Assembly (NCBI RefSeq): GCF_029266855.1
Contig: NZ_JAQSWB010000010.1
Location: 56,809 to 120,808, forward strand
DNA length: 64,000 bases
Reading direction: 5' to 3'
Source: Fluviicola sp.
GTDB lineage: Bacteria; Bacteroidota; Bacteroidia; Flavobacteriales_D; Crocinitomicaceae
Shown: one piece after another, positions 42,664 to 51,319 of the stretch
Layout of the letters: each line of letters starts with the position of its first letter
Numbering within the stretch: the stretch's first letter is position 1
Position numbers and translations under genes: made by a program
The notes under the pieces: generated by a model
Databases searched by the model: none
What the model saw: only the letters and a program-made list of their open reading frames with translations
What the model was told of the DNA's origin: nothing

Positions 42664-43419
42664 ATGAAAGCACTTTACTGGAAAGAGATCAGGAGTTTTT
42701 TAGGCTCAGTTATCGGATACATTTTCATCGTCATTTTCCTGGTGTTTACCGGAATCATGCTCTGGCTTGTCAGCGGACCGTCAAACTTACTGGAAGGAGA
42801 AGAAGCAGATATGATTCCTTTTTTCAACGTAGCACCTTATGTTCTGTGCGTGTTAATCCCTGCGATTACCATGCGTATGATCGCTGAAGAACGAAAAAGC
42901 GGAACGATCGAACTGCTTTTCACCCGACCGATTACCGACTTCCAGATCATTGCCGCAAAATATCTTGCGGGTGTAACACTGCTCATCATCTCGCTCCTTC
43001 CTACATTAATTTACTACTACAGCATGGTGAGTCTCGGAGCAGATTCCTTCGATGAAGACGGAGTAGCCAAAACTGTTATTGATGAAGGAGCTACTTTCAC
43101 TTCTTACCTTGGACTAATTTTATTAGGTTCCTGTCTGATCGCAATCGGCATCTTTTCCTCCGCAATTACCAGTAATCAAATTGTTTCATTCATTATGGCG
43201 ATGTTCCTTTGCTGGTTATTTTACGACGGTTTCGATCAACTCGGGTCCTTTAACCTCATGGGTGATTTTGACTTTGTATTTCAATATTTAGGACTCTGGT
43301 CCCATTATACAAGTATCAAAAAAGGAGTAATCGACACGAGCGACCTTATTTATTTTTTCGGGATGATTGCAATTTTCTTAGCTGCAACCCTTACAGTTGT
43401 TAAATCTTTGAAACGTTAA
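42664..43419 (+). CDS. gldF: gliding motility ABC transporter permease GldF
   Basis: A 251-residue ABC-2-type permease with six hydrophobic segments (about 15-37, 55-80, 100-125, 145-170, 175-195, 225-248). The cytoplasmic stretch MRMIAEERKSGTIELLFTRPIT is the ABC-2 signature. With GldG and the ATPase GldA it forms the transporter needed for gliding in Flavobacterium johnsoniae; gldA is not in this window. Four bases separate it from gldG. Confidence 0.92.
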   Translation: MKALYWKEIRSFLGSVIGYIFIVIFLVFTGIMLWLVSGPSNLLEGEEADMIPFFNVAPYVLCVLIPAITMRMIAEERKSGTIELLFTRPITDFQIIAAKYLAGVTLLIISLLPTLIYYYSMVSLGADSFDEDGVAKTVIDEGATFTSYLGLILLGSCLIAIGIFSSAITSNQIVSFIMAMFLCWLFYDGFDQLGSFNLMGDFDFVFQYLGLWSHYTSIKKGVIDTSDLIYFFGMIAIFLAATLTVVKSLKR

Positions 43420-43423
43420 TCCG

Positions 43424-45232
43424 ATGGCTGAAAGTAATGGCAAAATAAAAAAATTCTACAACTGGATTTTACTTGGTATCATTGTAGGTGTAGTAATATT
43501 CCTGAATATTATCGGAACTTTCGTTTACAGCCGGGTCGATATGACTGAAGATGAGCGTTACTCGCTTTCATCCGGATCTATTGAGTTTCTCGAAAAAATG
43601 AGAGAAGACGGCAAGAAAAACAATAAAGTAAACCGTTTGTACCTGAAGATTTACCTGGAAGGAAAACTTCCGGCAGAAATCAAACGATTCAGAAATGCAA
43701 TCGAAGATAAACTCGCCGAATTCAAGGAAATTGCAGGAAATCGTATCGAATACGAATTCATTGACCCATTGGAAGGAACAGAAGCAGAACAAAACAGTTT
43801 GTTTCAAATCCTCTACAATAAAGGAGACGGAATTATTCCACTGGAGATCGTTTACCAGAAAGACGGTTCACAAACCCAAATGACCCTTTGGCCGGGAGCA
43901 GAAATCGAATACGAAGGTTTTACCAAAAATTACATCCAGTTGTTACCGGGTTCCCCTCAGGGACAACCTGTGCAATTATCCAAAGAATTCTCAGAAACAA
44001 CTATCCAGAATTCGATCAATAACCTGGAATACATGTTGATTTCAGCTTTGAGACGAACCATTCAAAAACAAAAACCACGTATTGCTTTCATTGGCGGACA
44101 TGGAGAATTGCGTTTTGCAGAGACACAGCGGGTTCGCTCTTTGCTGGAGCCCTATTATTCTGTCGAAGACCTGGTCTTAAATGATTCATTGAGAGCACTG
44201 GACGGTTTTACCGGTGCAATCATTGCACGACCTAGAACAAGTTATTCAGATAAAGATCTTTACATTCTCGATCAGTTCGTCATGCGCGGCGGAAGGCTGA
44301 TGTGCTTCTTTGACAAACTTACTTTCCCCCAGGATTCATTGAACCTGACAGGAGTGGTAAGTACCGTAAGAACGGAACTCGGACTGGACAAAATGCTCTT
44401 CGATTACGGGATCAAAACCAATGACAATTACATTATGGATGTAAGGTGCGCACCTATTCAGACCCCATTTGCAAAGCAAAGTTTATTGCCGTGGTTCTTT
44501 TACGTTGCCGCCACACCTACCAAACATCCGATCGCACGGAACATCGAGCCGGTTATGCTTCGTTATGCTTCACAGATTCAACTGATCCCGGGTGAAACCA
44601 GATTGGTGTCGCCGGTTCTTACCAGCTCAACCAATTCACGTGTTACCGGCATGGCTCCAATGATCAGCCTTGCAATACCAATGAATTATGGAAAAGTTCC
44701 TGTTCTGGCAGATAATCCGACTTCAGAACGAAATAAAATCTGCATTGCCGGTTTATCAGAAGGAAAATTCGATTCCCACTTCAAAAACCGTTTGATCGAC
44801 GAGTTTGCGAAAAACCCGGAATCCGGATTCCTTACAAAAAGCCGGGAAGAAGGAAAAGTAATGGTTGTAGCAAACGGTTCTTTCATCGCTAATTACTACG
44901 ACTCAATGCCGAATAAGACAGGAAAGATGATGTACCGACCGATCTCATTCAACAACTTACGTTACGATGAGGTAATGGCACAAATGCGTATGCAGCCCCT
45001 GATCTATGGAAACCAGGAATTTTTCCAAAACATGGTGGATTATATGATGGGAGATAACTCGGTATTGGATATCCGCAGCAAACAAATTGATATTCATCCT
45101 ATTGACAAAGAAAAAGTAAAGGATCAACGCACGAAATACATGCTTATCAATATTGTTCTTCCTTCATTTTTCATTATTTTACTGGCAATTTTATTATTCT
45201 ACTTGCGTAGACGACGTTACGCACGTTCTTAA
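43424..45232 (+). CDS. gldG: gliding motility ABC transporter auxiliary protein GldG
   Basis: A 602-residue membrane-anchored protein of the ABC_transp_aux type. A membrane segment at about 12-35, a large periplasmic region with strands such as YLKIYLEGKLPAEIKRFRNAI and IAFIGGHGELRF, and a C-terminal membrane segment (INIVLPSFFIILLAILLFYLRRRR). The order and spacing with gldF fix the identity. It partners GldF and GldA. Length and topology agree with F. johnsoniae GldG. Confidence 0.92.
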   Translation: MAESNGKIKKFYNWILLGIIVGVVIFLNIIGTFVYSRVDMTEDERYSLSSGSIEFLEKMREDGKKNNKVNRLYLKIYLEGKLPAEIKRFRNAIEDKLAEFKEIAGNRIEYEFIDPLEGTEAEQNSLFQILYNKGDGIIPLEIVYQKDGSQTQMTLWPGAEIEYEGFTKNYIQLLPGSPQGQPVQLSKEFSETTIQNSINNLEYMLISALRRTIQKQKPRIAFIGGHGELRFAETQRVRSLLEPYYSVEDLVLNDSLRALDGFTGAIIARPRTSYSDKDLYILDQFVMRGGRLMCFFDKLTFPQDSLNLTGVVSTVRTELGLDKMLFDYGIKTNDNYIMDVRCAPIQTPFAKQSLLPWFFYVAATPTKHPIARNIEPVMLRYASQIQLIPGETRLVSPVLTSSTNSRVTGMAPMISLAIPMNYGKVPVLADNPTSERNKICIAGLSEGKFDSHFKNRLIDEFAKNPESGFLTKSREEGKVMVVANGSFIANYYDSMPNKTGKMMYRPISFNNLRYDEVMAQMRMQPLIYGNQEFFQNMVDYMMGDNSVLDIRSKQIDIHPIDKEKVKDQRTKYMLINIVLPSFFIILLAILLFYLRRRRYARS

Positions 45233-45237
45233 GTTAT

Positions 45238-46275
45238 ATGAAAAGAATTATCATCATCATTTTAGGAGTTTCACTTTTAGTGATCCTTGGAATTTTCACC
45301 TCCCGTTTAATCAGCAAAAAGGGGAAATCAGACGAACAGCTTGCAGCTTTCAACTTCGAAATAAAAGATACGGCATCAGTCAATAAGATCATTATTACCG
45401 AACCAAACGGAATGGAAATGACCCTGATCAGATCCGGAAATCAATGGACAGACGATAAAGGTGGGTGTGTACAACCCGTTCAGGTATTCAATATCCTGGA
45501 AGCTGCCTACAATGTTCGATTCAAAGGTTACGTTCCTGAAAACTCTGTAAAAACAGTCATTAACCGTATTTCAACTATCGGGATCAAAGTTCAGTACTTT
45601 CAAAATGATGACTGGACTAAAACATGGTACATCGGTGGCTCAACGGCAGATCACCACGGAACTTATATGCTTGTAGAATCTGCTGAAGCGGGAAAAAGTG
45701 ATTTACCGGTAATTGCCGAAATCAAAGGAATGAAAGGAATCATTGAACCACGTTTTTTTGCTGATGCGAGAAAATGGCAATGTTCGGGAATTTTCACCTA
45801 TCAAATGCAGGACATTGCTGAGGTAAACGTGAAATTCACCGAAAGACCTGACAGAAGTTTCGAGATCCGCAAGATCAAAAATGCATATTTAGTGAAATAC
45901 GGAGGTAAGTTTTTAACAAGTCTCGACACCAACATGGTTTACCGTTATTTACTGAACTACAAACGGGTAAATTTTGAAAATCCTAATTACGAGTTGAACG
46001 ACAAGCAACTTGACAGCCTCAAAAGGTCCAAGCCATTTTGCGAATTGAGAGTTCGCACAACGAAAGGCGAAAAGAAGAAATTGAGAATGTTCAGAATCAA
46101 GGCTACTGGTGATGCTGAAGTAGATGATTTCGGAGATAAAGTAACTTACGATATTAACAGATTTTGGTGTGAACTGCCGGACGGACAAGTGGTTAAATGT
46201 CAATATTTCGTCTTCAATCCTTTAATCATGGGGCATATCTATTTCAATCCGAATAGGTACGCGACAAATCCATAA
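45238..46275 (+). CDS. DUF4340 membrane-anchored protein
   Basis: A 345-residue protein with an N-terminal membrane anchor (IIIIILGVSLLVILGIF) and a DUF4340-like periplasmic domain (KIIITEPNGMEMTLIRSGNQW, TWYIGGSTADHHGTYML). DUF4340 genes often follow GldG-like genes and probably assist the same transporter, which is inference from context. Start five bases after gldG; next comes dnaN with its own promoter. Confidence 0.75.
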   Translation: MKRIIIIILGVSLLVILGIFTSRLISKKGKSDEQLAAFNFEIKDTASVNKIIITEPNGMEMTLIRSGNQWTDDKGGCVQPVQVFNILEAAYNVRFKGYVPENSVKTVINRISTIGIKVQYFQNDDWTKTWYIGGSTADHHGTYMLVESAEAGKSDLPVIAEIKGMKGIIEPRFFADARKWQCSGIFTYQMQDIAEVNVKFTERPDRSFEIRKIKNAYLVKYGGKFLTSLDTNMVYRYLLNYKRVNFENPNYELNDKQLDSLKRSKPFCELRVRTTKGEKKKLRMFRIKATGDAEVDDFGDKVTYDINRFWCELPDGQVVKCQYFVFNPLIMGHIYFNPNRYATNP

Positions 46276-46344
46276 GGTTAATATCTCGTTGAAAACTGTC
46301 GGGAAAGAGTTGCCTTTTCAAGGATTCATCGGGTTAATAATTGG

Positions 46345-46352
46345 TATATTTG
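46345..46352 (+). promoter_or_regulatory. -7 box TATATTTG for dnaN
   Basis: Consensus TAnnTTTG ends 22 bases before the ATG. Confidence 0.55.
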
Positions 46353-46373
46353 CTCTCGTAAATAACCAATAGT

Positions 46374-47492
46374 ATGAATTTTATCGTATCAAGTACGAAT
46401 TTACTACGTCATCTTCAAAGCATTAGCGGTGTTTTAAGCACCAGTAATACTTTGCCGATCCTAGACAATTTTTTATTCAACATTACAGACAGTCAATTAG
46501 TCATTTCAGCTTCTGACCTGGAGACAACGATGCAAACAACTATGGAAGTTGAGGCAACTGAATCCGGCAAAGTAGCAATTCCGGCTAAGATGCTTTTGGA
46601 TGTATTGAAAAATCTTCCGGATCAGCCATGTACTTTCAAAATTGATCCGGCTTCATATGGAGTTGAGATTGTTTATGATAACGGTAAGTCCAAGATGGTA
46701 GGGTTCAACGGGGAAGAATTCCCTAAAACTCCTGCTATTGAAAACAGTACAAGTATTCGTATTTCAGGTGAAATCATTTCAAGTGCAATCAACAAGACGC
46801 TTTTTGCAGCAGGAAATGATGATTTGCGCCCGGTAATGAGTGGTATGTACTGCCAATTCAGCCCTTCGGACATTACATTTGTTGCTACGGATGCTCACAA
46901 ACTGGTTAGATACCGCAGAACAGACGGTCAGGCCACAGGAGGTTCCGCATTCATTCTTCCCAAGAAACCATTGAATTTGTTGAAATCAAATTTACGTGGT
47001 GACGAGGAAGTTCAGGTGGAATACACGGATTCCAACGCGATATTTACTTTTAATGACATCGTTTTAATGTGTCGCCTGATTGATGGGAAATATCCGAACT
47101 ATGAAGCTGTAATCCCAAAAGAAAATCCGAACATCTTAATCGTGGACCGTTTACAGTTTTTAGGAGCAATTAAACGCGTTTCGATCTTTGCAAACAAAAC
47201 AACTCACCAGGTAAAACTAAAAATCGCCGGAAGTGAATTGAATGTTTCTGCTGAGGATTTGGATTTTTCAAACGAGGCAAATGAGCGTTTAACCTGCAAT
47301 TACGACGGAACGGATATCGAAATTGCATTTAACAGCAGGTTCTTAATGGAAATGTTGAATAACATCGATGCACCGGAAGTAAAAATCGCGATGAGCGAAC
47401 CGAGCAGAGCAGGATTATTAATGCCAAACACCTCCGAAAACGAACACGAGGATATCTTAATGCTGGTAATGCCGGTAATGATAAACAGATAA
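46374..47492 (+). CDS. dnaN: DNA polymerase III sliding clamp (beta subunit)
   Basis: The 372-residue ring subunit that tethers DNA polymerase to DNA. Three repeated clamp domains are evident (about 1-120, 128-250, 251-372); LISASDLETTMQT, FVATDAHKLVRYR and the C-terminal MLVMPVMINR are family blocks. No dnaA, recF or oriC-like region with DnaA boxes lies nearby, so this is not the replication-origin arrangement. Terminated by a strong hairpin. Confidence 0.97.
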   Translation: MNFIVSSTNLLRHLQSISGVLSTSNTLPILDNFLFNITDSQLVISASDLETTMQTTMEVEATESGKVAIPAKMLLDVLKNLPDQPCTFKIDPASYGVEIVYDNGKSKMVGFNGEEFPKTPAIENSTSIRISGEIISSAINKTLFAAGNDDLRPVMSGMYCQFSPSDITFVATDAHKLVRYRRTDGQATGGSAFILPKKPLNLLKSNLRGDEEVQVEYTDSNAIFTFNDIVLMCRLIDGKYPNYEAVIPKENPNILIVDRLQFLGAIKRVSIFANKTTHQVKLKIAGSELNVSAEDLDFSNEANERLTCNYDGTDIEIAFNSRFLMEMLNNIDAPEVKIAMSEPSRAGLLMPNTSENEHEDILMLVMPVMINR

Positions 47493-47510
47493 TAATCAAC
47501 AATTTAATAA

Positions 47511-47548
47511 AAAAATAGGGGCGGAAAATTTTTCGCCCCTATTTTTTT
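47511..47548. terminator. intrinsic terminator after dnaN
   Basis: AAAAAATAGGGGCG-GAAAATTTTT-CGCCCCTATTTTTTT, almost a perfect palindrome and so bidirectional. The TAGGGGCG/CGCCCCTA arms resemble the REP family. Confidence 0.85.
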
Positions 47549-47590
47549 GGCACGAATTTTATTATGCTCTAATTATTAAAATTCAACGTC

Positions 47591-48319
47591 ATGAAAAAGA
47601 TCTACTTCACATTCGCACTCGTACTTTTAACTTGTACATTCGCACATGCTTCTGAATTGCTTTTGCGTATTAACAGAAAAGGACAATTCATTGTCAGCGC
47701 ATCCAGTCAAACGCAAACAAACAACTTTAATACCTATCAGTTTTACAATTTATACGGTGGAACGACCCAGGTGAAAGTTGTTGATAAACTTAACGGACAG
47801 GTCATTTTCAAGAACAACCTGCATATTCCGGAAGGTTATCAGTTAATTGCAGAATTGGATATTTACGGAACAATGACAATCGTGGCAAATAATCCGCTGG
47901 CAAATTCCAATGGAGGCTGGAGCAATAACGTAGGAACCATCAATTACGGAAACGGGAACTACAGTGGAGGTAACCAAAACAATCACTGTGGAACTTATCC
48001 AAACTATCAGGGAGACGGATACTATAACCAGGGACAAAGCACCAACAATTATTTTAATCAGTTCGTGACTAGTTTGAGAAATGAAAGTTTTGACAGCAAC
48101 CGTTTGCAAAACGCAAAAGTATACGCGGCAAAAACAAACCTGTCTGCAAACCAGATCAAAGAGATCGCTGCAACCTTCACTTTCGACAGCAATCGCCTGG
48201 ATTGGGCAAAAGCGGCATACGGCAGCTGTTATGACAAAGGGAACTATTTCTTACTAAGAGAAACCTTTACTTTCTCTTCAAGCTACAGCGACTTACAAGA
48301 TTATATCAGCGTACAATAA
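47591..48319 (+). CDS. exported DUF4476 protein
   Basis: A 242-residue exported protein: signal peptide (IYFTFALVLLTCTFAHA), strand-rich N-terminal half, a low-complexity Asn/Gly-rich linker (about 115-155, repeated NNYGNGNYSGGNQNNH-type words), and a C-terminal DUF4476 domain (FVTSLRNESFDSNRLQNAKV, FTFDSNRLDWAKAAYG) with its internal duplication. Function unknown; the family is largely confined to Bacteroidota. Followed by a strong terminator. Confidence 0.8.
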   Translation: MKKIYFTFALVLLTCTFAHASELLLRINRKGQFIVSASSQTQTNNFNTYQFYNLYGGTTQVKVVDKLNGQVIFKNNLHIPEGYQLIAELDIYGTMTIVANNPLANSNGGWSNNVGTINYGNGNYSGGNQNNHCGTYPNYQGDGYYNQGQSTNNYFNQFVTSLRNESFDSNRLQNAKVYAAKTNLSANQIKEIAATFTFDSNRLDWAKAAYGSCYDKGNYFLLRETFTFSSSYSDLQDYISVQ

Positions 48320-48367
48320 TCCAAACCAATTTTGATGCATTCATCAAAATAAATCCAATACCAACCC

Positions 48368-48406
48368 GGAATGTCGAATCTCTTTAGGTTCGACATTCCT
48401 TTTTTA
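48368..48406 (+). terminator. intrinsic terminator before the paa operon
   Basis: Perfect 11-bp stem GGAATGTCGAA / TTCGACATTCC with a 10-base loop and seven T. Confidence 0.9.
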
Positions 48407-48431
48407 TACAGCTAAATTGACCAAAATTCAC

Positions 48432-48439
48432 TATCTTTG
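48432..48439 (+). promoter_or_regulatory. -7 box TATCTTTG for paaABCD
   Basis: Consensus TAnnTTTG ends 18 bases before the paaA ATG. The apparent TTG start at 48437 is the end of this box. No PaaR/PaaX-like operator was recognised. Confidence 0.6.
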
Positions 48440-48457
48440 ATTCTCATAACTAGCTAT

Positions 48458-49405
48458 ATGAAAGAACAAAATTTAGCCGATTTGGAAGCTGCATTTAATG
48501 AAAAGCTGAAGCAAGATATCCGTATCGAGCCGAAAGACTGGATGCCTGATGCTTATCGCAAAACATTAATTCGCCAGATTTCACAGCATGCACACTCTGA
48601 AATTGTTGGAATGCTTCCTGAGGGAAACTGGATTACACGTGCGCCGAACTTAAGACGCAAAGCTGTTTTATTGGCAAAAGTTCAGGACGAAGCTGGTCAC
48701 GGGCAATACCTGTATAGTGCAATGGAAACCCTGGGCTTTTCTCGCGAACAAAGCATTGATGATATGCATACAGGTAAGGCGAAATACTCTTCTATTTTCA
48801 ATTATCCGACATTAACATGGGCAGATATGGGAGCAGTTGGCTGGCTGGTTGACGGAGCGGCCATCATGAACCAGGTGCCATTGTGCCGGACTTCATACGG
48901 TCCGTATGCTCGTGCAATGGTTCGTATCTGTAAGGAAGAATCGTTTCACCAGCGCCAGGGATATGAGATCATGTGCACGTTGATGAAAGGATCTGAAGAT
49001 CAAAAAGCGATGGCACAAGATGCTTTGAATCGTTTTTGGTGGCCGGCATTAATGATGTTCGGACCAAGCGATGCAGAGTCAACTCATACTCAGCAATCAA
49101 TCGACTGGAAAATCAAAAGACATACAAACGATGAATTACGTCAAATGTTTGTTGACGCATCCGTTCCTCAGGCTCAATTAATCGGGCTAACAATTCCTGA
49201 TCCGGATTTGAAATGGAACGAAGAAAGAGGTCATTACGATTTTGGGGAAATTGACTGGGAAGAATTCAAACAAGTAGTTAGCGGAAACGGACCTTGTAAT
49301 GCCGAACGTATTGCAGCAAGAGTGAAAGCAAAAGAAGAAGGCATGTGGGTAAGAGAAGCTGCTATGGCATATGCCGAAAAGAAAAAAGCAAAAAAAGCAT
49401 CTTAA
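48458..49405 (+). CDS. paaA: 1,2-phenylacetyl-CoA epoxidase, catalytic subunit PaaA
   Basis: The di-iron catalytic subunit that epoxidises the aromatic ring of phenylacetyl-CoA, with O2 and electrons from PaaE. Ferritin-like iron motifs are visible: [13 protein letters not shown] and [12 protein letters not shown]. Length 315 is normal. ATG 48458 replaces an upstream TTG inside the promoter box. It heads paaABCD; paaB follows after 12 bases. The C-terminus is lysine-rich ([10 protein letters not shown]). Confidence 0.95.
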   Translation: MKEQNLADLEAAFNEKLKQDIRIEPKDWMPDAYRKTLIRQISQHAHSEIVGMLPEGNWITRAPNLRRKAVLLAKVQDEAGHGQYLYSAMETLGFSREQSIDDMHTGKAKYSSIFNYPTLTWADMGAVGWLVDGAAIMNQVPLCRTSYGPYARAMVRICKEESFHQRQGYEIMCTLMKGSEDQKAMAQDALNRFWWPALMMFGPSDAESTHTQQSIDWKIKRHTNDELRQMFVDASVPQAQLIGLTIPDPDLKWNEERGHYDFGEIDWEEFKQVVSGNGPCNAERIAARVKAKEEGMWVREAAMAYAEKKKAKKAS

Positions 49406-49417
49406 TATTATAAAGAA

Positions 49418-49705
49418 ATGGCAGGAAAAGAGTGGCCTTTGTGGGAAGTTTTTATCAGAAGTAAACAAGGCTTGAACCACAAACATGTTGGAAGTATTCA
49501 TGCGGCAGACGCCGAAATGGCTGTTGAAAACGCACGTGATGTTTATACCAGACGCAGTGAAGGAATTTCAATTTGGGTAGTTGAATCTTCCCAGGTATTT
49601 GCTTCAGACCCTGCAGATTCCGACGCATTATTCGAACCGGCAAACAGCAAAATTTACCGGCACCCAACTTTCTACGAGGTTCCTGATGGTGTTGGACACA
49701 TGTAA
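49418..49705 (+). CDS. paaB: 1,2-phenylacetyl-CoA epoxidase subunit PaaB
   Basis: The 95-residue small subunit of the epoxidase complex. MAGKEWPLWEVFIRSKQGL and HVGSIHAADAEMAVENARD are highly conserved PaaB blocks. It bridges PaaA-PaaC units. The following R2 repeat separates it from paaC by 97 bases, an unusual gap in this operon. Confidence 0.93.
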   Translation: MAGKEWPLWEVFIRSKQGLNHKHVGSIHAADAEMAVENARDVYTRRSEGISIWVVESSQVFASDPADSDALFEPANSKIYRHPTFYEVPDGVGHM

Positions 49706-49711
49706 GATTGA

Positions 49712-49800
49712 TTTTAGGACTCTATGATTTTAAGACATCAGGACTTTTAAAGTTAGTTCCTGTCTTAATATCCTAAAATCCTAATATCCTAAAATCCATT
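49712..49800. repeat. inverted repeat R2 inside the paa operon
   Basis: Left arm GATTTTAGGACTCTATGATT and onward pairs with the right arm ending ATCCTAATATCCTAAAATCC, giving a long A/T-rich stem. It sits between paaB and paaC and could act as partial terminator or mRNA stabiliser there. Confidence 0.65.
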
Positions 49801-49802
49801 GA

Positions 49803-50555
49803 ATGAAAAACAACTTATTTACATATACATTACGCATAGCTGATGACAGCTTAATTCTGGGTCAAAGACTTTCAGAATGGTGTGGTCACGGACCAATTAT
49901 CGAGGAAGATATTGCTTTGACGAATATCGCACTGGATCTGATCGGTCAGGCAACAAGTCTTTTGGAATATGCCGCAGTCGCTGAAAACAAAGGCAGAAGT
50001 GCGGATGACCTGGCTTTCTTACGATTTGAAAACCAGTATTTCAACACCCAATTGGTAGAACAAAAAAATGGCGATTTTGCCGTTACGATTGTTCGTCAAT
50101 GGATTTTTGACACCTTCAGGCTTCCATTTTATGAAGCTCTGCAACATTCTTCAGATAAACAACTTGCGGCAATTGCAGAAAAATCCTTAAAAGAAACCAA
50201 ATATCATTGGAAACATTCTTCCGAATGGATTATTCGCATGGGAGACGGGACAGAAGAATCCAATAAGCGCGTAAATGATGCACTTATTTTATTGTGGAAA
50301 TTTTCCGATGAGTTATTCTACATGGATGATGTTGATAAGGAATTGATCTCCCAGGGAATTGCAGTTGATTTAGAAACCCTTCGTCCGGCATTTAATGAGC
50401 GAATCCACTATGTATTGCAGCAAGCAACTCTTCAATTACCGGATTCGAAATGGAAATTAAGTGGCGGAAGACAAGGAAGACATACAGAGCATTTTGGTCA
50501 TTTAATTGCAGAAATGCAGTATATGCAGCGTGCTTATCCGAATATGGAATGGTAA
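49803..50555 (+). CDS. paaC: 1,2-phenylacetyl-CoA epoxidase subunit PaaC
   Basis: A 250-residue structural, ferritin-like subunit related to PaaA. LILGQRLSEWCGHGPIIEEDIALTNIALDLIGQA, RQWIFDTFRLPFY and ETKYHWKHSSEWIIRMGDGT are PaaC blocks. Ends overlapping paaD by seven bases (ATGGTAA), so translation is coupled. Confidence 0.93.
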   Translation: MKNNLFTYTLRIADDSLILGQRLSEWCGHGPIIEEDIALTNIALDLIGQATSLLEYAAVAENKGRSADDLAFLRFENQYFNTQLVEQKNGDFAVTIVRQWIFDTFRLPFYEALQHSSDKQLAAIAEKSLKETKYHWKHSSEWIIRMGDGTEESNKRVNDALILLWKFSDELFYMDDVDKELISQGIAVDLETLRPAFNERIHYVLQQATLQLPDSKWKLSGGRQGRHTEHFGHLIAEMQYMQRAYPNMEW

Positions 50556-51037
50556 ATGAAACTACCATATGGCAATATTTAGAAGAAGTACCGGATCCAG
50601 AAGTTCCGGTACTTTCGGTTATTGATCTGGGGATCGTTCGATCAGTGAAGGTCCTTTCGGACAAAGAAGTCGAAATCACAATTACTCCAACTTATTCAGG
50701 CTGTCCGGCCATGAATTATATCGAAAAAAACATCCGGGAAGTACTTGGTGAAAAAGGGATCGAAACCATTCACATTCAAACAGTTCTTTCACCCGCTTGG
50801 ACTACCGACTGGATGAGTGAGGCCGGTAAAGAAAAGCTATTGGCTTATGGAATAGCCCCACCGGTAAATGAAGTTGATAAACTGGTTTTATTCGGTGATT
50901 CTCCGATTGTTAAGTGCCCGCAGTGTTCTTCCGAAAACACGAGAATGCTCAGTCAATTCGGCAGTACCGCCTGTAAAGCACTTTACCAGTGCAACGATTG
51001 CCTGGAGCCTTTTGACTATTTCAAATGTCTGAGATAA
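50549..51037 (+). CDS. paaD: PaaD, Fe-S assembly-type protein for the epoxidase
   Basis: A 162-residue MIP18/DUF59-type protein needed for activity of the epoxidase, probably in cofactor maturation. EVPDPEVPVLSVIDLGIVRS is the DUF59 signature; the C-terminal zinc-ribbon (CPQCSS...CKALYQCNDCLEPFDYFKC) carries paired cysteines typical of PaaD. Start overlaps paaC. Confidence 0.9.
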   Translation: MVNETTIWQYLEEVPDPEVPVLSVIDLGIVRSVKVLSDKEVEITITPTYSGCPAMNYIEKNIREVLGEKGIETIHIQTVLSPAWTTDWMSEAGKEKLLAYGIAPPVNEVDKLVLFGDSPIVKCPQCSSENTRMLSQFGSTACKALYQCNDCLEPFDYFKCLR

Positions 51038-51142
51038 GTGATTAAATTAAAAGGTTTTAGCCATTGTGTTATTTGCAGGTTACGCTTCGTAGCTTACCAT
51101 ATTCAACTAGTACAGTATCAAATATTTATTATCAAAAATGCG

Positions 51143-51150
51143 TATCTTTA
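51143..51150 (+). promoter_or_regulatory. -7-like box TATCTTTA for the 46-codon ORF and adhesin operon
   Basis: One mismatch to TAnnTTTG, 29 bases before the small ORF; no clear -33. Confidence 0.4.
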
Positions 51151-51178
51151 CGCCGATTGATTAGTCAACTACACATTT

Positions 51179-51319
51179 ATGAAGATGAGCTTTACCAGTA
51201 TGCAAGTTATTGATTTGTTGTCTAATGAGTTATCTCAAGACACTGTTTCAATGACTGCAACTCGTCGAAACACCAAGGCCACCGGTTTACATTTTGAACT
51301 TAATTTTTTCATCATATGA
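51179..51319 (+). CDS. small ORF coupled to the T9SS adhesin gene
   Basis: A 46-codon frame, MKMSFTSMQVIDLLSNELSQ onward, with ATG at 51179 and a TGA that overlaps the adhesin ATG as ATGA. It has no signal peptide and no recognised family. The coupling overlap and the promoter-like box before it argue for translation, but the codon evidence is thin. It could be a leader peptide controlling the adhesin gene. Confidence 0.4.
   Translation: MKMSFTSMQVIDLLSNELSQDTVSMTATRRNTKATGLHFELNFFII

Noticed and set aside
46374..47492. chromosomal origin next to dnaN
   Set aside because: No dnaA, gyrB or recF neighbour and no cluster of DnaA boxes was seen around it.
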